From Pseudomonadota bacterium (GTDB lineage Bacteria > Desulfobacterota > Desulfobacteria > Desulfobacterales > Desulfolunaceae): DNA of 64,000 nucleotides. The notes beneath the pieces were generated by a model that did not search any database, had not been told where the DNA came from, and saw only the letters and a program-made list of their open reading frames with translations. The stretch covers positions 1-64,000 of the forward strand of contig JAHIRD010000031.1 of assembly GCA_018818835.1 (NCBI GenBank). Reading direction: 5' to 3'. The position numbers and the translations under genes were made by a program. Below are positions 1 through 9,400 of the stretch, piece by piece; position 1 is the stretch's first letter, and every line of letters starts with the position of its first letter.

Positions 1-97
1 CTCCGGCCACCACCGTTTTCCCCCTATGCCGCAAAGCAATGATCGTTGTTCCATGAAATTGATTCATATCTCACTCTATATCCTATTTAGTGTCCGT

Positions 98-173
98 CCA
101 CTCACGTCCACTCAAGTCCACCAAGTCCACTCAAGTCCACCAAGTCCACTCAAGTCCACCAAGTCCACTCAAG
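98..173. repeat. 19-bp tandem repeat downstream of xerC
   Basis: Three perfect copies of CCACTCAAGTCCACCAAGT occupy 108-126, 127-145 and 146-164. A degenerate partial unit precedes them and a 9-base partial unit follows, right up to the xerC stop codon region. Each unit is made of two related half-units (CCACTCAAGT and CCACCAAGT), so it is a nested repeat. No spacers and no palindromic units are visible, so this is a simple tandem repeat and not CRISPR. Confidence 0.9.
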
Positions 174-176
174 CCC

Positions 177-1115
177 CTACTTCCGAGGATGCGCCTTATC
201 GTAAACCTTCATCAACCTGTCAATGGTCACATGGGTATATTTCTGGGTTGTTGACAGGCTTTCATGACCCAGAATTTCCTGGACACCCCTTAGATCCGCC
301 CCAGCATCCAGCATATGGGTGGCAAAGGTGTGGCGAACCGCATGGGGAAATATCGGAACCCCGATTCCACAAAAAAGAGCCCGTTCCTTCAGGATTCTTG
401 CAATGGATCTCTCGGTTATCCGCCCACCCCGGCTATTCAGAAATAATGCGCTTGGGTCCATGACCAACCCCGATTCCACATGCAAAAGCGCCTCACGGTA
501 CTCCCCAATGGCGGTAAGAGCCTTCTTGCCAATGGGAACCACCCGTTCCTTGTTGCCCTTCCCAAGAACCCGGATAAGACCAGCTGTACAATCCACATGG
601 TCAGGATCAAGCCCAGCAAGCTCCGACACCCTTATACCCGTTGAGTAAAGTGTCTCAAACATGGCCCTGTCCCTTTTTCCGGAAAGTGGGTCCGTATCGA
701 TACTATCCAGAAGCCTGAATATATCGTCCACCGTCAGGTAGGCCGGGATGGGCTTGTCCTGCTTGGGCGTCATAACCAGATCCGCCGGATTATTTTTTAT
801 AACCTCGTGCTTCAGAAGATATTTAAAAAAAGATCGCAGTGCGGAAAGCTTCCGGGCCACGGAACTCTTCTTGTTCTTCTTTTTATATAAGTGACCAAGA
901 TAAGCTCGAATTGAAAGGGCGTCAACATGGGAAACCAACAAAGATGACATTTCTTTGGGATTTTCCGGGTTGAGATGACTCTGCCCGGCAACATACCAGA
1001 TGAATTCGTAAAGATCATTATGGTATGCCCTCAAGGTATGTTCCGAATAATTCTTCTGAACGGACAAAAAATTCAGGAAGGCATCCGCATGGTCGGTCAA
1101 TGTTACTGAGCTCAT
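177..1115 (-). CDS. xerC: tyrosine recombinase XerC
   Basis: Site-specific tyrosine recombinase of 312 residues, expected to act at the chromosomal dif site with a Xer partner to resolve chromosome dimers. The N-terminal SAM-like core-binding domain covers roughly residues 8-105 and the catalytic domain roughly 125-305. The full catalytic set is visible: R162, K186, H258-x-x-R261, H284 and nucleophile Y293. The C-terminus (VYDKAHPR) is closer to XerC than XerD, so the symbol is a best guess between two paralogs. An upstream in-frame start at 1250 exists, but ATG at 1115 has a GAGGGG ribosome site and begins 17 bases after the udg stop, so it is preferred. It is the last gene of a lipoprotein-coaBC-udg-xerC operon and is followed by the tandem repeat. 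Confidence 0.9.
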   Translation of the reverse strand: MSSVTLTDHADAFLNFLSVQKNYSEHTLRAYHNDLYEFIWYVAGQSHLNPENPKEMSSLLVSHVDALSIRAYLGHLYKKKNKKSSVARKLSALRSFFKYLLKHEVIKNNPADLVMTPKQDKPIPAYLTVDDIFRLLDSIDTDPLSGKRDRAMFETLYSTGIRVSELAGLDPDHVDCTAGLIRVLGKGNKERVVPIGKKALTAIGEYREALLHVESGLVMDPSALFLNSRGGRITERSIARILKERALFCGIGVPIFPHAVRHTFATHMLDAGADLRGVQEILGHESLSTTQKYTHVTIDRLMKVYDKAHPRK

Positions 1116-1132
1116 TGTTTTTACCCCTCGGA

Positions 1133-1849
1133 TTATTTCCGTTCCAGGCCCAGAAGTCCCATGATTTTTTTCAAATCGTCCCAGGCCTCCCGTTTGCTTG
1201 ACGGGTTCCCAAGAAGATAAGAAGGGTGAAACGTGGGCATGATCTGACATGAGCCGTAGGTATGAAACTGTCCGCGCATGGCCGAGACCCCCTCATGCTT
1301 ACCAAGAATTACCTGGGTTGCAAAGGCTCCCAGAGTACAGATTACCTCGGGATTTACCGAAAAAATCTGCTTTTCAAGATAAGGGAAGCAGGCCTTGATT
1401 TCTTCGGGCAGAGGATTTCGCCTCTCCAAAGGACGGCATTTCACAAGGGTGGTCATGTAGACCTCGTCCCGGCTGAGTCCCATGGCTTCGATCATCTTTG
1501 CCAAAAGCTGACCCGCAGCCCCCGCAAAGGATTTTCCATCCTTGTCTTCCTCAACGCCCGGTGCGTCCCCGATAAACATCAGGCGGGCATGGGGATTCCC
1601 TGTGCCAAAGACCAGATGGCATCTCTGGCCTGCAAGGCCGCAGCGACGGCAGTCCCCAAGGTCAGTTTGAAGAGTCTCTAACATTCCCATTTTGGCAATC
1701 CGGGGTTTGCCCCAGGCTGATAGAATGGCAAGGCTTTCTGGGGAACAATCCAGCCCCTTGCAGCCCAGGTCTGACAAAAAACCCACATACCGTTTCACGT
1801 CAAGGGCCACATCGATAAAATCTTTCCTGCTTATTTTATCCATGGCCAT
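1133..1849 (-). CDS. udg: uracil-DNA glycosylase, family 4 (iron-sulfur type)
   Basis: Removes uracil from DNA to start base excision repair. The protein is 238 residues. The N-terminal 55 residues are an unremarkable helical extension. The glycosylase domain starts near residue 57 with the family-4 cysteine pair C67/C70, the water-activating loop GDAPGVEED (94-102), C138 and C154 as the remaining candidate [4Fe-4S] ligands, and the HPSYLL motif at 208-213. The first motif usually reads GEAPG; here it is GDAPG, a conservative change. The start codon overlaps the coaBC stop by one base (TAATG), which implies translational coupling. A second ATG lies two codons downstream. Confidence 0.9.
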   Translation of the reverse strand: MAMDKISRKDFIDVALDVKRYVGFLSDLGCKGLDCSPESLAILSAWGKPRIAKMGMLETLQTDLGDCRRCGLAGQRCHLVFGTGNPHARLMFIGDAPGVEEDKDGKSFAGAAGQLLAKMIEAMGLSRDEVYMTTLVKCRPLERRNPLPEEIKACFPYLEKQIFSVNPEVICTLGAFATQVILGKHEGVSAMRGQFHTYGSCQIMPTFHPSYLLGNPSSKREAWDDLKKIMGLLGLERK

Positions 1850-3057
1850 TATCGTTCCCTGATCCGTGCCATGATTCTGTCCAGAAGCACATGGGCCACC
1901 TGTTCTTTGTCCATGGATTCCAGGGATTCCTTTTTTCCGTCACGATAAAATAAGGTCACTGTGTTGGATTCGGTTCCAAAACCAGACGATGGATCACCCA
2001 CCAGGTTACCCACAATCATGTCCAGATTCTTGGCGTCCAGTTTTTTTCGGGCGTTTTCCACAAGATCACGGGTTTCGGCAGCAAATCCCACCAAAAACTG
2101 ATGTTTCTTTTTCATCCCGGCTTCCTTGAGGATATCCGGATTTTTTTCAAGTTCGATGATCATCTGGTCATCATTTTTCTTGATCTTATGGTCAGCTGTT
2201 TGCTTTGCTCTGTAATCGGCCACCGCCGCCACCTTGATGGCAATATCCGTATCATCCAGTCCCGAAAGAAAGGCATCCCGCATCTCCAGGGCAGACAAAA
2301 CAGGGATGATCGTCACATTCAACGGCGATTCAACATGCACTGGCCCGGAAATCAGGGTTACATCCGCCCCCCTGAATTCGGCGATCTTGGCGATGGCATA
2401 GCCCATTTTCCCGGAGGAATGGTTTGAAATATATCGCACAGGATCAATGGCCTCCCGGGTTGGTCCGGCCGTAATCAGAACCTTTTTTCCCAAAAGATCC
2501 TTGGGGCTCAAACAGTTGATGATGCGATCCACCACAAACCGAGGTTCGGGGAAGCGTCCCGCTCCGGTCACGCCGCAGGCCAACTCGCCGGTCCCGGGCT
2601 CCACAATGGTAAAGCCATCCCCTTCCAGAATATCGATGTTACGCTGGACTGCCCGATTTTCATACATATAGGTATTCATGGACGGGCAGACCACAACCGG
2701 GCATTTTACCGCCAGCATAAAGGTACTCAAGGCATCATCCGCAATACCGTTGGCGATTTTACCAATGATATTGGCCGTGGCAGGGGCAATCACCACCAGA
2801 TCCGCTTCTTCGGCCCATTCGATATGGCGTATGGACGAATCCTCCCCTTTATCAAACAAGGTTGTAAAGACAGGGTTTCCAGACAAGACCTGAAATGTCA
2901 GGGAGCCGATAAACTCCTTGACCCCCTGGGTCATGATGACCCTGACCCGTGCCCCCTGCTTCTGGAGCAGACGAAGAACCTCCACGCTTTTGTAAGCTGC
3001 GATCCCCGCACACACACAAAGGACAATCGTTTTATCTTTCAGGTTGTTATCAAGCAT
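1849..3057 (-). CDS. coaBC: bifunctional phosphopantothenoylcysteine decarboxylase/phosphopantothenate-cysteine ligase
   Basis: Catalyses two consecutive steps of coenzyme A synthesis: CTP-dependent condensation of 4-phosphopantothenate with cysteine, then FMN-dependent decarboxylation. The 402 residues match the usual bifunctional length. The CoaC half (about 1-185) shows the catalytic His region (H78), the PSMN substrate loop near 125-128 (PAMN in most homologs) and the catalytic cysteine C161 in ACGVTGAGRF. The CoaB half (about 190-400) shows N212 in SNHSSGKMG and the CTP-binding KIKKND motif at 291-296. It starts 24 bases after the lipoprotein gene and is coupled to udg by a one-base overlap. 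Confidence 0.95.
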   Translation of the reverse strand: MLDNNLKDKTIVLCVCAGIAAYKSVEVLRLLQKQGARVRVIMTQGVKEFIGSLTFQVLSGNPVFTTLFDKGEDSSIRHIEWAEEADLVVIAPATANIIGKIANGIADDALSTFMLAVKCPVVVCPSMNTYMYENRAVQRNIDILEGDGFTIVEPGTGELACGVTGAGRFPEPRFVVDRIINCLSPKDLLGKKVLITAGPTREAIDPVRYISNHSSGKMGYAIAKIAEFRGADVTLISGPVHVESPLNVTIIPVLSALEMRDAFLSGLDDTDIAIKVAAVADYRAKQTADHKIKKNDDQMIIELEKNPDILKEAGMKKKHQFLVGFAAETRDLVENARKKLDAKNLDMIVGNLVGDPSSGFGTESNTVTLFYRDGKKESLESMDKEQVAHVLLDRIMARIRER

Positions 3058-3081
3058 GCCACCCCCCTTTCGGCCTCCCGA

Positions 3082-3534
3082 TCATTCCTTTTCAATCTCC
3101 GGTGCAACTCCGATCTGGACTTCCGTGTTAAAACCCTTTTCTTTAATATTGATGGTACACCACCGTTTCCCCTTGGAAAAAATCATTATGGTTGAAAACG
3201 GAGATTTTTGCATTGTCACGGCTTTCCATCCATTTTCAGGCATCTTGACAGTGAAAAAATAAATCACTGAACGCTCTTCAACACGGCCGTAATAGGACAT
3301 GAAACCCATTGCCGAGTCCCCCTGCTGGGTCACCGAAGATTGTCGTTTATCCTCGGTCAGTTCGCCAGGAATCAATACATCCATAAAATCGGAATAAACC
3401 GGGGGGGGTGGTACCTCTTGTTTGACCTGGCCCAGGGGAGACTTCTTGCCCTTGCTTGTGGCCTTTGAGTCCAGAGCACTGCACCCCGCCATCATCCATA
3501 GACAGACCATCATGACACAACACACGTTTTTCAT
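3082..3534 (-). CDS. putative lipoprotein of unknown function
   Basis: 150 residues. The chosen ATG gives a short signal sequence MKNVCCVMMVCLWMMAGC with a lipobox ending MAGC, preceded by GGAAGA nine bases upstream. Longer in-frame starts (to 3627) would bury the signal peptide and are not favoured. After a Lys- and Pro-rich linker the mature part (from about residue 45) alternates hydrophobic and polar residues, as a small beta-rich domain would. I do not recognise the family. It is the first gene of the coaBC operon; the linkage to CoA synthesis is probably not functional. Confidence 0.75.
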   Translation of the reverse strand: MKNVCCVMMVCLWMMAGCSALDSKATSKGKKSPLGQVKQEVPPPPVYSDFMDVLIPGELTEDKRQSSVTQQGDSAMGFMSYYGRVEERSVIYFFTVKMPENGWKAVTMQKSPFSTIMIFSKGKRWCTINIKEKGFNTEVQIGVAPEIEKE

Positions 3535-4056
3535 TTTCAAAATCTTCCCATGTGATACCATTTGCAACTCCCTTAACCATGCTGTTTGAAAGACTGGTTT
3601 ATAAAAAAACGACGCCGTCGGGCTCAACTCAATCTGATTCTTATACCGTTTTTATGGTCCCAAAGGCAAGATTCATCTTTTATCATGATAGGGCCATAAA
3701 TCCAATACAAAGCCCCGAACAGTCTTGGGTTGATCCACTAATAATTATTTTTTAAAAATATTCAGTTACTTATTAAACTATAACGCGCCCGACACATCAC
3801 TATTTTTATATTCGTGAAAAAAAAATCTTGGCAATCACAACAATAATATATTATAGGGAACACATAATCAGCCAAACTGAATTATTAGTTATGATATTAC
3901 TTTAAAAGTTACGCTCTTCAATATTAACCCATTCTTGTAAACCACTTACTTTAAAGGCTTTACAAGAATGAATCGTTTTCATTCGAATATTGTGGCTCCT
4001 TTTTTTGTGGATCATCCAATGACAAATAGGCCATGATAAAATTTAAGGAATTCGGT
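3535..4056. other. AT-rich divergent intergenic region
   Basis: About 520 bases separate the divergently transcribed lipoprotein-coaBC operon and the minor pseudopilin operon. It is AT-rich with no convincing coding frame. It must hold the promoters of both operons, but I could not assign clear -35/-10 or -24/-12 boxes. The one clear structure is the 12-bp inverted repeat at 3930-3970, listed separately. Confidence 0.6.
3930..3970. promoter_or_regulatory. perfect 12-bp inverted repeat upstream of the pseudopilin operon
   Basis: CATTCTTGTAAA (3930-3941) is repeated inverted as TTTACAAGAATG (3959-3970) with a 17-base spacer, ending about 85 bases before the fimT start. The spacing of arm centres is 29 bases, close to three helical turns, so it could be a dimeric repressor or activator operator. 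It could also fold in RNA if the transcript starts upstream. No T-run follows, so it is not an obvious terminator. Confidence 0.55.
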
Positions 4057-4623
4057 ATGCCAACAGATCAAAAGGGATTCACCTTGATTGAGCTCATGAT
4101 CGTCATGGCCATGATCTCCATCCTTGCCTCCGTGGCGGGTTACTCCCTGTTGAGCCAACTTCCCAACTACCGGTTGAACAAGGCGGCCAATGAACTGTTC
4201 TCGGATTTTCACCTGGCAAAATCTACGGCTGTGTCAACCATGGAAACCGTCCAGTTTGACTTTGACACGATCAATGGAAGCTATACGATCAAGAAGCTGG
4301 GGAATGACAATGAAGACGGCGGGGTCGGTGCTGCCCAGGATCAGGTCATCAAACAGGTATTTCTTAAGAATTTCAAAAGTGGTGTGCGGTTCGGTTCCGG
4401 CCCGGCTACCTCACGAATTCGAGGTGAATCGTTTGACGGAAAATTTGTGTCCTACGAGCCCGACCCGAAAACAGCTTTTCGGGCAAACGGGATTGCCACG
4501 GTTCTGGGCTATGTGTATCTCACAAATGATAAGAACAACCTCTGTTATGCGGTGGGAACACCAGCCCATTCAGGTGTGGTCAGAATGAAAAAAACAGCCA
4601 TGGAGAGCTGGCCAAATGATTAA
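4057..4623 (+). CDS. fimT: type IV pilus minor pseudopilin, GspH/FimT type
   Basis: Minor pseudopilin of 188 residues, an inner-membrane protein processed by prepilin peptidase and thought to help prime pilus assembly. It has the class III leader ending KG before [18 protein letters not shown], with the conserved Glu5 of the mature protein and a hydrophobic helix. The C-terminal part is a GspH-like beta-rich domain, including an RANGIATVLGYVYLT stretch typical of the family. I chose the ATG at 4057 because AAGGA lies eight bases upstream; an in-frame ATG at 4033 would add eight residues to the leader. First gene of the cluster, overlapping pilW by eight bases. Confidence 0.85.
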   Translation: MPTDQKGFTLIELMIVMAMISILASVAGYSLLSQLPNYRLNKAANELFSDFHLAKSTAVSTMETVQFDFDTINGSYTIKKLGNDNEDGGVGAAQDQVIKQVFLKNFKSGVRFGSGPATSRIRGESFDGKFVSYEPDPKTAFRANGIATVLGYVYLTNDKNNLCYAVGTPAHSGVVRMKKTAMESWPND

Positions 4624-5335
4624 GTGCCAAAAAAAAACAATACCGGGACAGCAGGGTTTTACCCTTGTTGAGCTCATCATCGGCATTGCCATCGGATCAA
4701 TCATCCTTGGAAGCATCTATTCCGTTTATGCTTCTCAACAAAAAATATACAATAAAAACAAACAGGTCGTAGCAACTCAGCAGAATCTTCGCACCTGTAT
4801 GTACCTTCTGGAACAGGATATCAAGCAAGCCTGCCTGGATCCCTTGCAAACGGCAAACCCAAAAATTTTAACAGCTAATCGGAATGCCTTCGAATTTCAG
4901 ATGGATCTGGACGGAAACGGCCACGATTTTACAAACATCGACCCTAACGACCAAGACTCTGCTAAAAGTGGGGACGATAAAAATGAAAAGGTTTTATTCT
5001 ACCTGATCCCTGATGAAAATGATGACGGCATAGCCGACGCCTTTCCAAGCCAACTTATCCGTGCAACATGGGGCAACGCTTCAGCCATGGCCGATTATAT
5101 TCAGGTGATTAATTTTGTTTATCGCGATAGAAACAATACTGTTTTAACCCCCCCCTTTGACAATGCAAACATTCGTGTTGTTGAAGTGACCCTAATTGCA
5201 CGTTCGGAAAAACCAGATCCGAAGTATCTGGACAATAAAATCTATACCAATTTGAATGGAGATTTTCTGATCAATGCCAATGACCACTATTATCGCAGAT
5301 CATTATCCAAAGTCATCCGACTCAGGAATCTCTAA
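4616..5335 (+). CDS. pilW: type IV pilus minor pseudopilin, PilW type
   Basis: 239-residue minor pseudopilin. The leader ends QQG before FTLVELIIGIAIGSIILGS, with the mature Glu5 present. The body contains a long helix followed by a domain rich in Asp and Asn that resembles PilW in length and in its position after fimT. Expected to sit in the inner membrane and join the initiation complex with PilV, PilX and PilY1. The start overlaps the fimT stop by eight bases, so translation is probably coupled. Subfamily assignment relies partly on gene order. Confidence 0.8.
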   Translation: MIKCQKKTIPGQQGFTLVELIIGIAIGSIILGSIYSVYASQQKIYNKNKQVVATQQNLRTCMYLLEQDIKQACLDPLQTANPKILTANRNAFEFQMDLDGNGHDFTNIDPNDQDSAKSGDDKNEKVLFYLIPDENDDGIADAFPSQLIRATWGNASAMADYIQVINFVYRDRNNTVLTPPFDNANIRVVEVTLIARSEKPDPKYLDNKIYTNLNGDFLINANDHYYRRSLSKVIRLRNL

Positions 5336-5801
5336 TTCTGAGGGCGGTTGCAGCATTTACAAAATTTCACAGGGAAGCTGCGGCTTCACCCTGATCGAAA
5401 TTCTTATCACGCTCCTGGTCTTAACCATCGGCATCTTTGCTTTGGCAAGGCTTCAAACTGTTTCTGTCAAAGGTAATTCCAAGGCCCGTCAAATGATGGT
5501 GGCGTCTAACCTTGCAACAAATCAAGCTGAACAATTGGCAAATCTAGATTTTGAGGACCCACAACTTGAACCCGGAGACCATGGCCCTCAGCAATGCGAC
5601 CGTTACTGGATAGGCTGGCGCGTCACCTCGGATGTGCCCTTTAAAGCCTTAAACAATGACACGGACGGCCAGGGCATGGACGATTATCACATATCAAAAA
5701 CGATCAACATCATTATGTTTAATAACAACGATGGTTTTGACGTACCAATGAACCTTAACCATATCGTGAACATCAGTCTTATTAAAACCAGGAGTATATG
5801 A
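5274..5801 (+). CDS. pilV: type IV pilus minor pseudopilin, PilV type
   Basis: Minor pseudopilin with a CG/FTLIEILITLLVLTIGIFAL processing site and N-terminal helix, matching PilV in spacing (the LxIGxxALA pattern after the helix). The only conventional in-frame start (ATG 5274) lies inside pilW and gives a leader of 37 residues, far longer than usual. An alternative is ATT at 5355: it is preceded at seven bases by AGGGCGG, lies 19 bases after the pilW stop and yields a normal ten-residue leader. The true start is therefore uncertain; see findings. The end overlaps pilX by four bases (ATGA). Confidence 0.8.
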   Translation: MPMTTIIADHYPKSSDSGISNSEGGCSIYKISQGSCGFTLIEILITLLVLTIGIFALARLQTVSVKGNSKARQMMVASNLATNQAEQLANLDFEDPQLEPGDHGPQQCDRYWIGWRVTSDVPFKALNNDTDGQGMDDYHISKTINIIMFNNNDGFDVPMNLNHIVNISLIKTRSI

Positions 5802-6442
5802 TGGTTTATGAATCCTTAAGCAAAAAAATACAGCCCATGCCCCACCGTCCCATGAGTCTCGCCCATGAAGACGGGTCCATCCTTCTTGTGGCGTTAGCCA
5901 CTCTGGTCTTTTTATCAATTCTTGGGGCCATCTCCCTTAGGGCCACGGACTACGAGCTCAAATTGTCCGGAAACGATAAAGTCATTGCAAGGCAGATAAA
6001 CAGGGCTGAATCAACGGCGGCAGCAGCCGCTGAACTCCTGGAAATCCAGCCCGACACTATTTTGAAGGACAGCGACTGGTTGTCATCAACCCGCCTTCCC
6101 TGGCTCTCACGAGGGGAGAACGATAAATTTGATGTTTTAAGCAACGCGGACAAATACAAGCCTCTCCAGGCCTATATTTGGGAACTCTCCAACTGGATAA
6201 GCAATGCCACACCGTCCAACTCCCAGGCCTTGACCCCGGAAGAAGACGATGATTCAGGACAGCAGTTCCTCAAACAATTCCCGAATTGCAAATTTCAGGT
6301 CATTGATGTGGAGGTCTCCCAGGGAGCTTCGCTGCAGACAGGCAACACATTCACCACCATGCACAATCTCTACATCACCGGTCTCAGCATTGAGGGGACA
6401 TCCAAACGTATGGTGCAGATAGGTTATAGAAAAGTTTACTGA
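5798..6442 (+). CDS. pilX: type IV pilus assembly protein, PilX-like
   Basis: 214 residues with a 26-residue N-terminal region ending EDG, then a hydrophobic helix (SILLVALATLVFLSILGAIS). The helix position, the arrangement TDYELKLSGNDK and RAESTAAAAAE after it and the location between pilV and pilY1 fit PilX. The glutamate at mature position 5 is absent, as in several PilX/PulK-like minor pilins that cap the complex. ATGA overlap with pilV shows tight coupling. Likely role: minor pseudopilin in the PilY1 priming complex. Confidence 0.75.
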   Translation: MMVYESLSKKIQPMPHRPMSLAHEDGSILLVALATLVFLSILGAISLRATDYELKLSGNDKVIARQINRAESTAAAAAELLEIQPDTILKDSDWLSSTRLPWLSRGENDKFDVLSNADKYKPLQAYIWELSNWISNATPSNSQALTPEEDDDSGQQFLKQFPNCKFQVIDVEVSQGASLQTGNTFTTMHNLYITGLSIEGTSKRMVQIGYRKVY

Positions 6443-6454
6443 TATGGAGGACAT

Positions 6455-9400
6455 ATGACGTTCCTGACACCACCGATTAAATCTGGATTTTCCCCCAAAG
6501 GATTCAAACAGAAATCTTTTTCTTTTAAGGGGCTTGCCTCTTTTTTGTTTGTATTGTTGTTTTCAAGTCATGCCTTGGCCATCGACTTATCGGACAGCCC
6601 CCTTGAAGCGACAGACAAGACACCTGCACCCACGGTTATGATTATACTGGATGATTCAGGAAGCATGAACTGGGAAGTCATGACCCCTGAAGAAAACGGG
6701 ACCTTTCATACCTCCGGCTTTCTTTTCAGCAATGTTGAAAAATATTATATTTACCCGGAAAATCCTGGTGACAACATTTATTTAACGGGTTACTTGAGCT
6801 CATCAGAACGAATACTCTGGAAATCCCAATGGTACGGATACAACACCCTGTTTTACAATCCCAAAACCGTTTACACACCCTGGCCAGCAACGGATGGTTC
6901 CGGCAACCTTCCCGATGCCGATACGGAGAATCCCCGTTCCGATCCCATGAACCCGTCCTATACGATTCATCTGAATGACATTTATGCCTCGGTATCTGTT
7001 ACCTGGGGCAAATTCAATATCAGAAATTCCCATTATTATCTTGTAAACGACACCAATCTAAATGGTCTGGCCGATGCGGGCGAAGATGTGTTTCTTGTGA
7101 ATATTTCCGGGTCAAACCGAAGCTTTTACAGGCTGGATGACACAAATCATAATGAGCGCATTGATGACAATGAACTAACAAGCATAGCCCGCTCCAACAT
7201 ACCTGAAGGCATCCGGCCACCGGAGGATGATCAGGACGAGTTACAGAACTTTGCCAACTGGTATTCCTTTTACAGACGCCGTTCCCTATGCACCAAAGCG
7301 GCCCTGGCCCGAACCATCTCCGGATTATCCAATATACGGATCGGCTTTTACAGTATCAATGAAGAACTGATCCAAGGCGTGCTTCCTGTAAAGTTACCCA
7401 ATGATCAAGGCGACATTATAGATGAAAGCCCAACCCTTCTGTCAAGGCTCTATGACCTTCCAATCAGAACAAACGGAACAAACCTCCGGGAAGGCCTTGA
7501 TACTGTCGGAAAGTATTACATGGGTGACAATCCTAACAATCTTGGCCCATCACCCTTTGAAACAGCCGAAAATGGCGGAGAATGCCAGCGGGTATATGCC
7601 ATTGTCATGACCGACGGTTACTGGTCAGAAGACGACGATTTCACCCTGTCACCCTCCGACCCGGACAACGATGGTGCTGATAACACCCTGGCCGATGTGG
7701 CCATGAAATATTACATGACAGATCTTAGGCCCGACCTTGGGAACAATCTCAACGTCACGGAGTGCAATCCCCAGGCTCAACAACACATGGTCTCCTTTGC
7801 TGTATCATTCGGTGTCTACGGAACCCTTGACCCAACGGCCTACGATCCATGCACCCTTCAAAACGAAAACGGTGACAGCCCTCTCTGGCCTAACCCCTCT
7901 TGCGGCGCCTGCCAGGCCAAAATAGATGATCTCTGGCATGCAGCGGCCAACAGCAAAGGAGAATTTTTCAATGCTTCGGACCCGGATTCTTTGATTTCAT
8001 CCCTCAAAAATATCTTTTTATCGATTTCAAATCATGAGGCAACCGCGGCCTCCGTGACGGTCAGATCGGTAAAATTCTACAGTAGGAACACCCTTTTCCA
8101 AGGTTCCTACCTTTCTTCAAACTGGACCGGAGATATACAGGCATACAGAATTTCACCTGTCGACGGGATCCTCACCATCAATCAATCACCTCTCTGGAGT
8201 GCTGCGGATGAACTCCAACGCCTAACCTGGGAAAACCGGACCATTATAAGCTTTGATGGCGATATCGGCATTCCTTTCACCTGGAAAAGCTTAAGTGAAC
8301 CCCAGAAGGCCCTCCTTGACACCAATGAAGAACTGCTTCTTTTTTTGAGGGGAAAACCGATTGAGGGTTTTCGGCAAAGGGATTCCATATTAGGTGATAT
8401 TGTTCACTCAGGAACGCTTCTGATGGGAAAAACCCTCTACGCGGGAGCCAATGACGGCATGATGCATGCCTTTGACGTACAAACCGGGCGTGAGAGATTC
8501 GCCTATGTGCCCAATCTGGTCTTCACTAACCTTAAAAATCTCAGCGACCCCAACTACGAGCACAAATTTTTCGTTGACCAGACACCGGTCTGCTCTGAAA
8601 TCAAATTAGATAACCAGAAAAAGATCTACCTTGTGGGCGGCCTCGGCAAAGGTGGAACGGGGTATTACTGCCTGGACATCACGGATGTTGACTCCATGGA
8701 CACTGCCAACGAAGATGATATGGCAAAAATCGTTCAATGGGAAGTCAGCTATGATCAAGACCTGGGATACACATTCAGTTCCCCTCTTATTGTCCGGACC
8801 TATTCGGAGGCCTACCCCTATGTTGTGCTTTTCGGGAACGGATACAACAGCAAAAACGGAAAGGCCCAGCTTTTCATCGTGGACCTCCTGACAGGTATTC
8901 TGATCACAACCCTTGACACACAAGCCGGAAACAACAACGGCATGTCCACACCCATTGCAACGGATGTAAACAATGACTCCCGTGCGGATTATGTCTATGC
9001 AGGGGATCTCCAGGGCAATCTCTGGAAATTCGATTTAACCAGTACTGAACATGGTGAATGGTCATTTTCCTTCAAGAAAAATGATATTCCGGCACCTCTT
9101 TTTAAAACCGCTCCCAATCAGTCCATCACCACGCGCCCGGATGTCATGCGCCACTGCAGCAAGTATGGATACATGGTCTGCTTTGGAACCGGAAAATACT
9201 TAGGAACATCAGACCTTGAGACAACAAATCTCCAGGCCATCTATAGCGTCTGGGATTATGGGGATGACCCTGGCGAATATCTGGGTGAGTTCGACCCTGC
9301 CACGCAGAATGTTTCCAATCATCCTGACAATGACGTCAAGCTTTTCACCGTGAACACGTCATCAACACAAACGGACATCCATGCCGACTGGTCAACAATC

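Noticed and set aside
98-173. CRISPR-like array at the start of the window
   Set aside because: The repeats abut without spacers, the unit is only 19 bp and is internally repetitive; no cas gene in the window.
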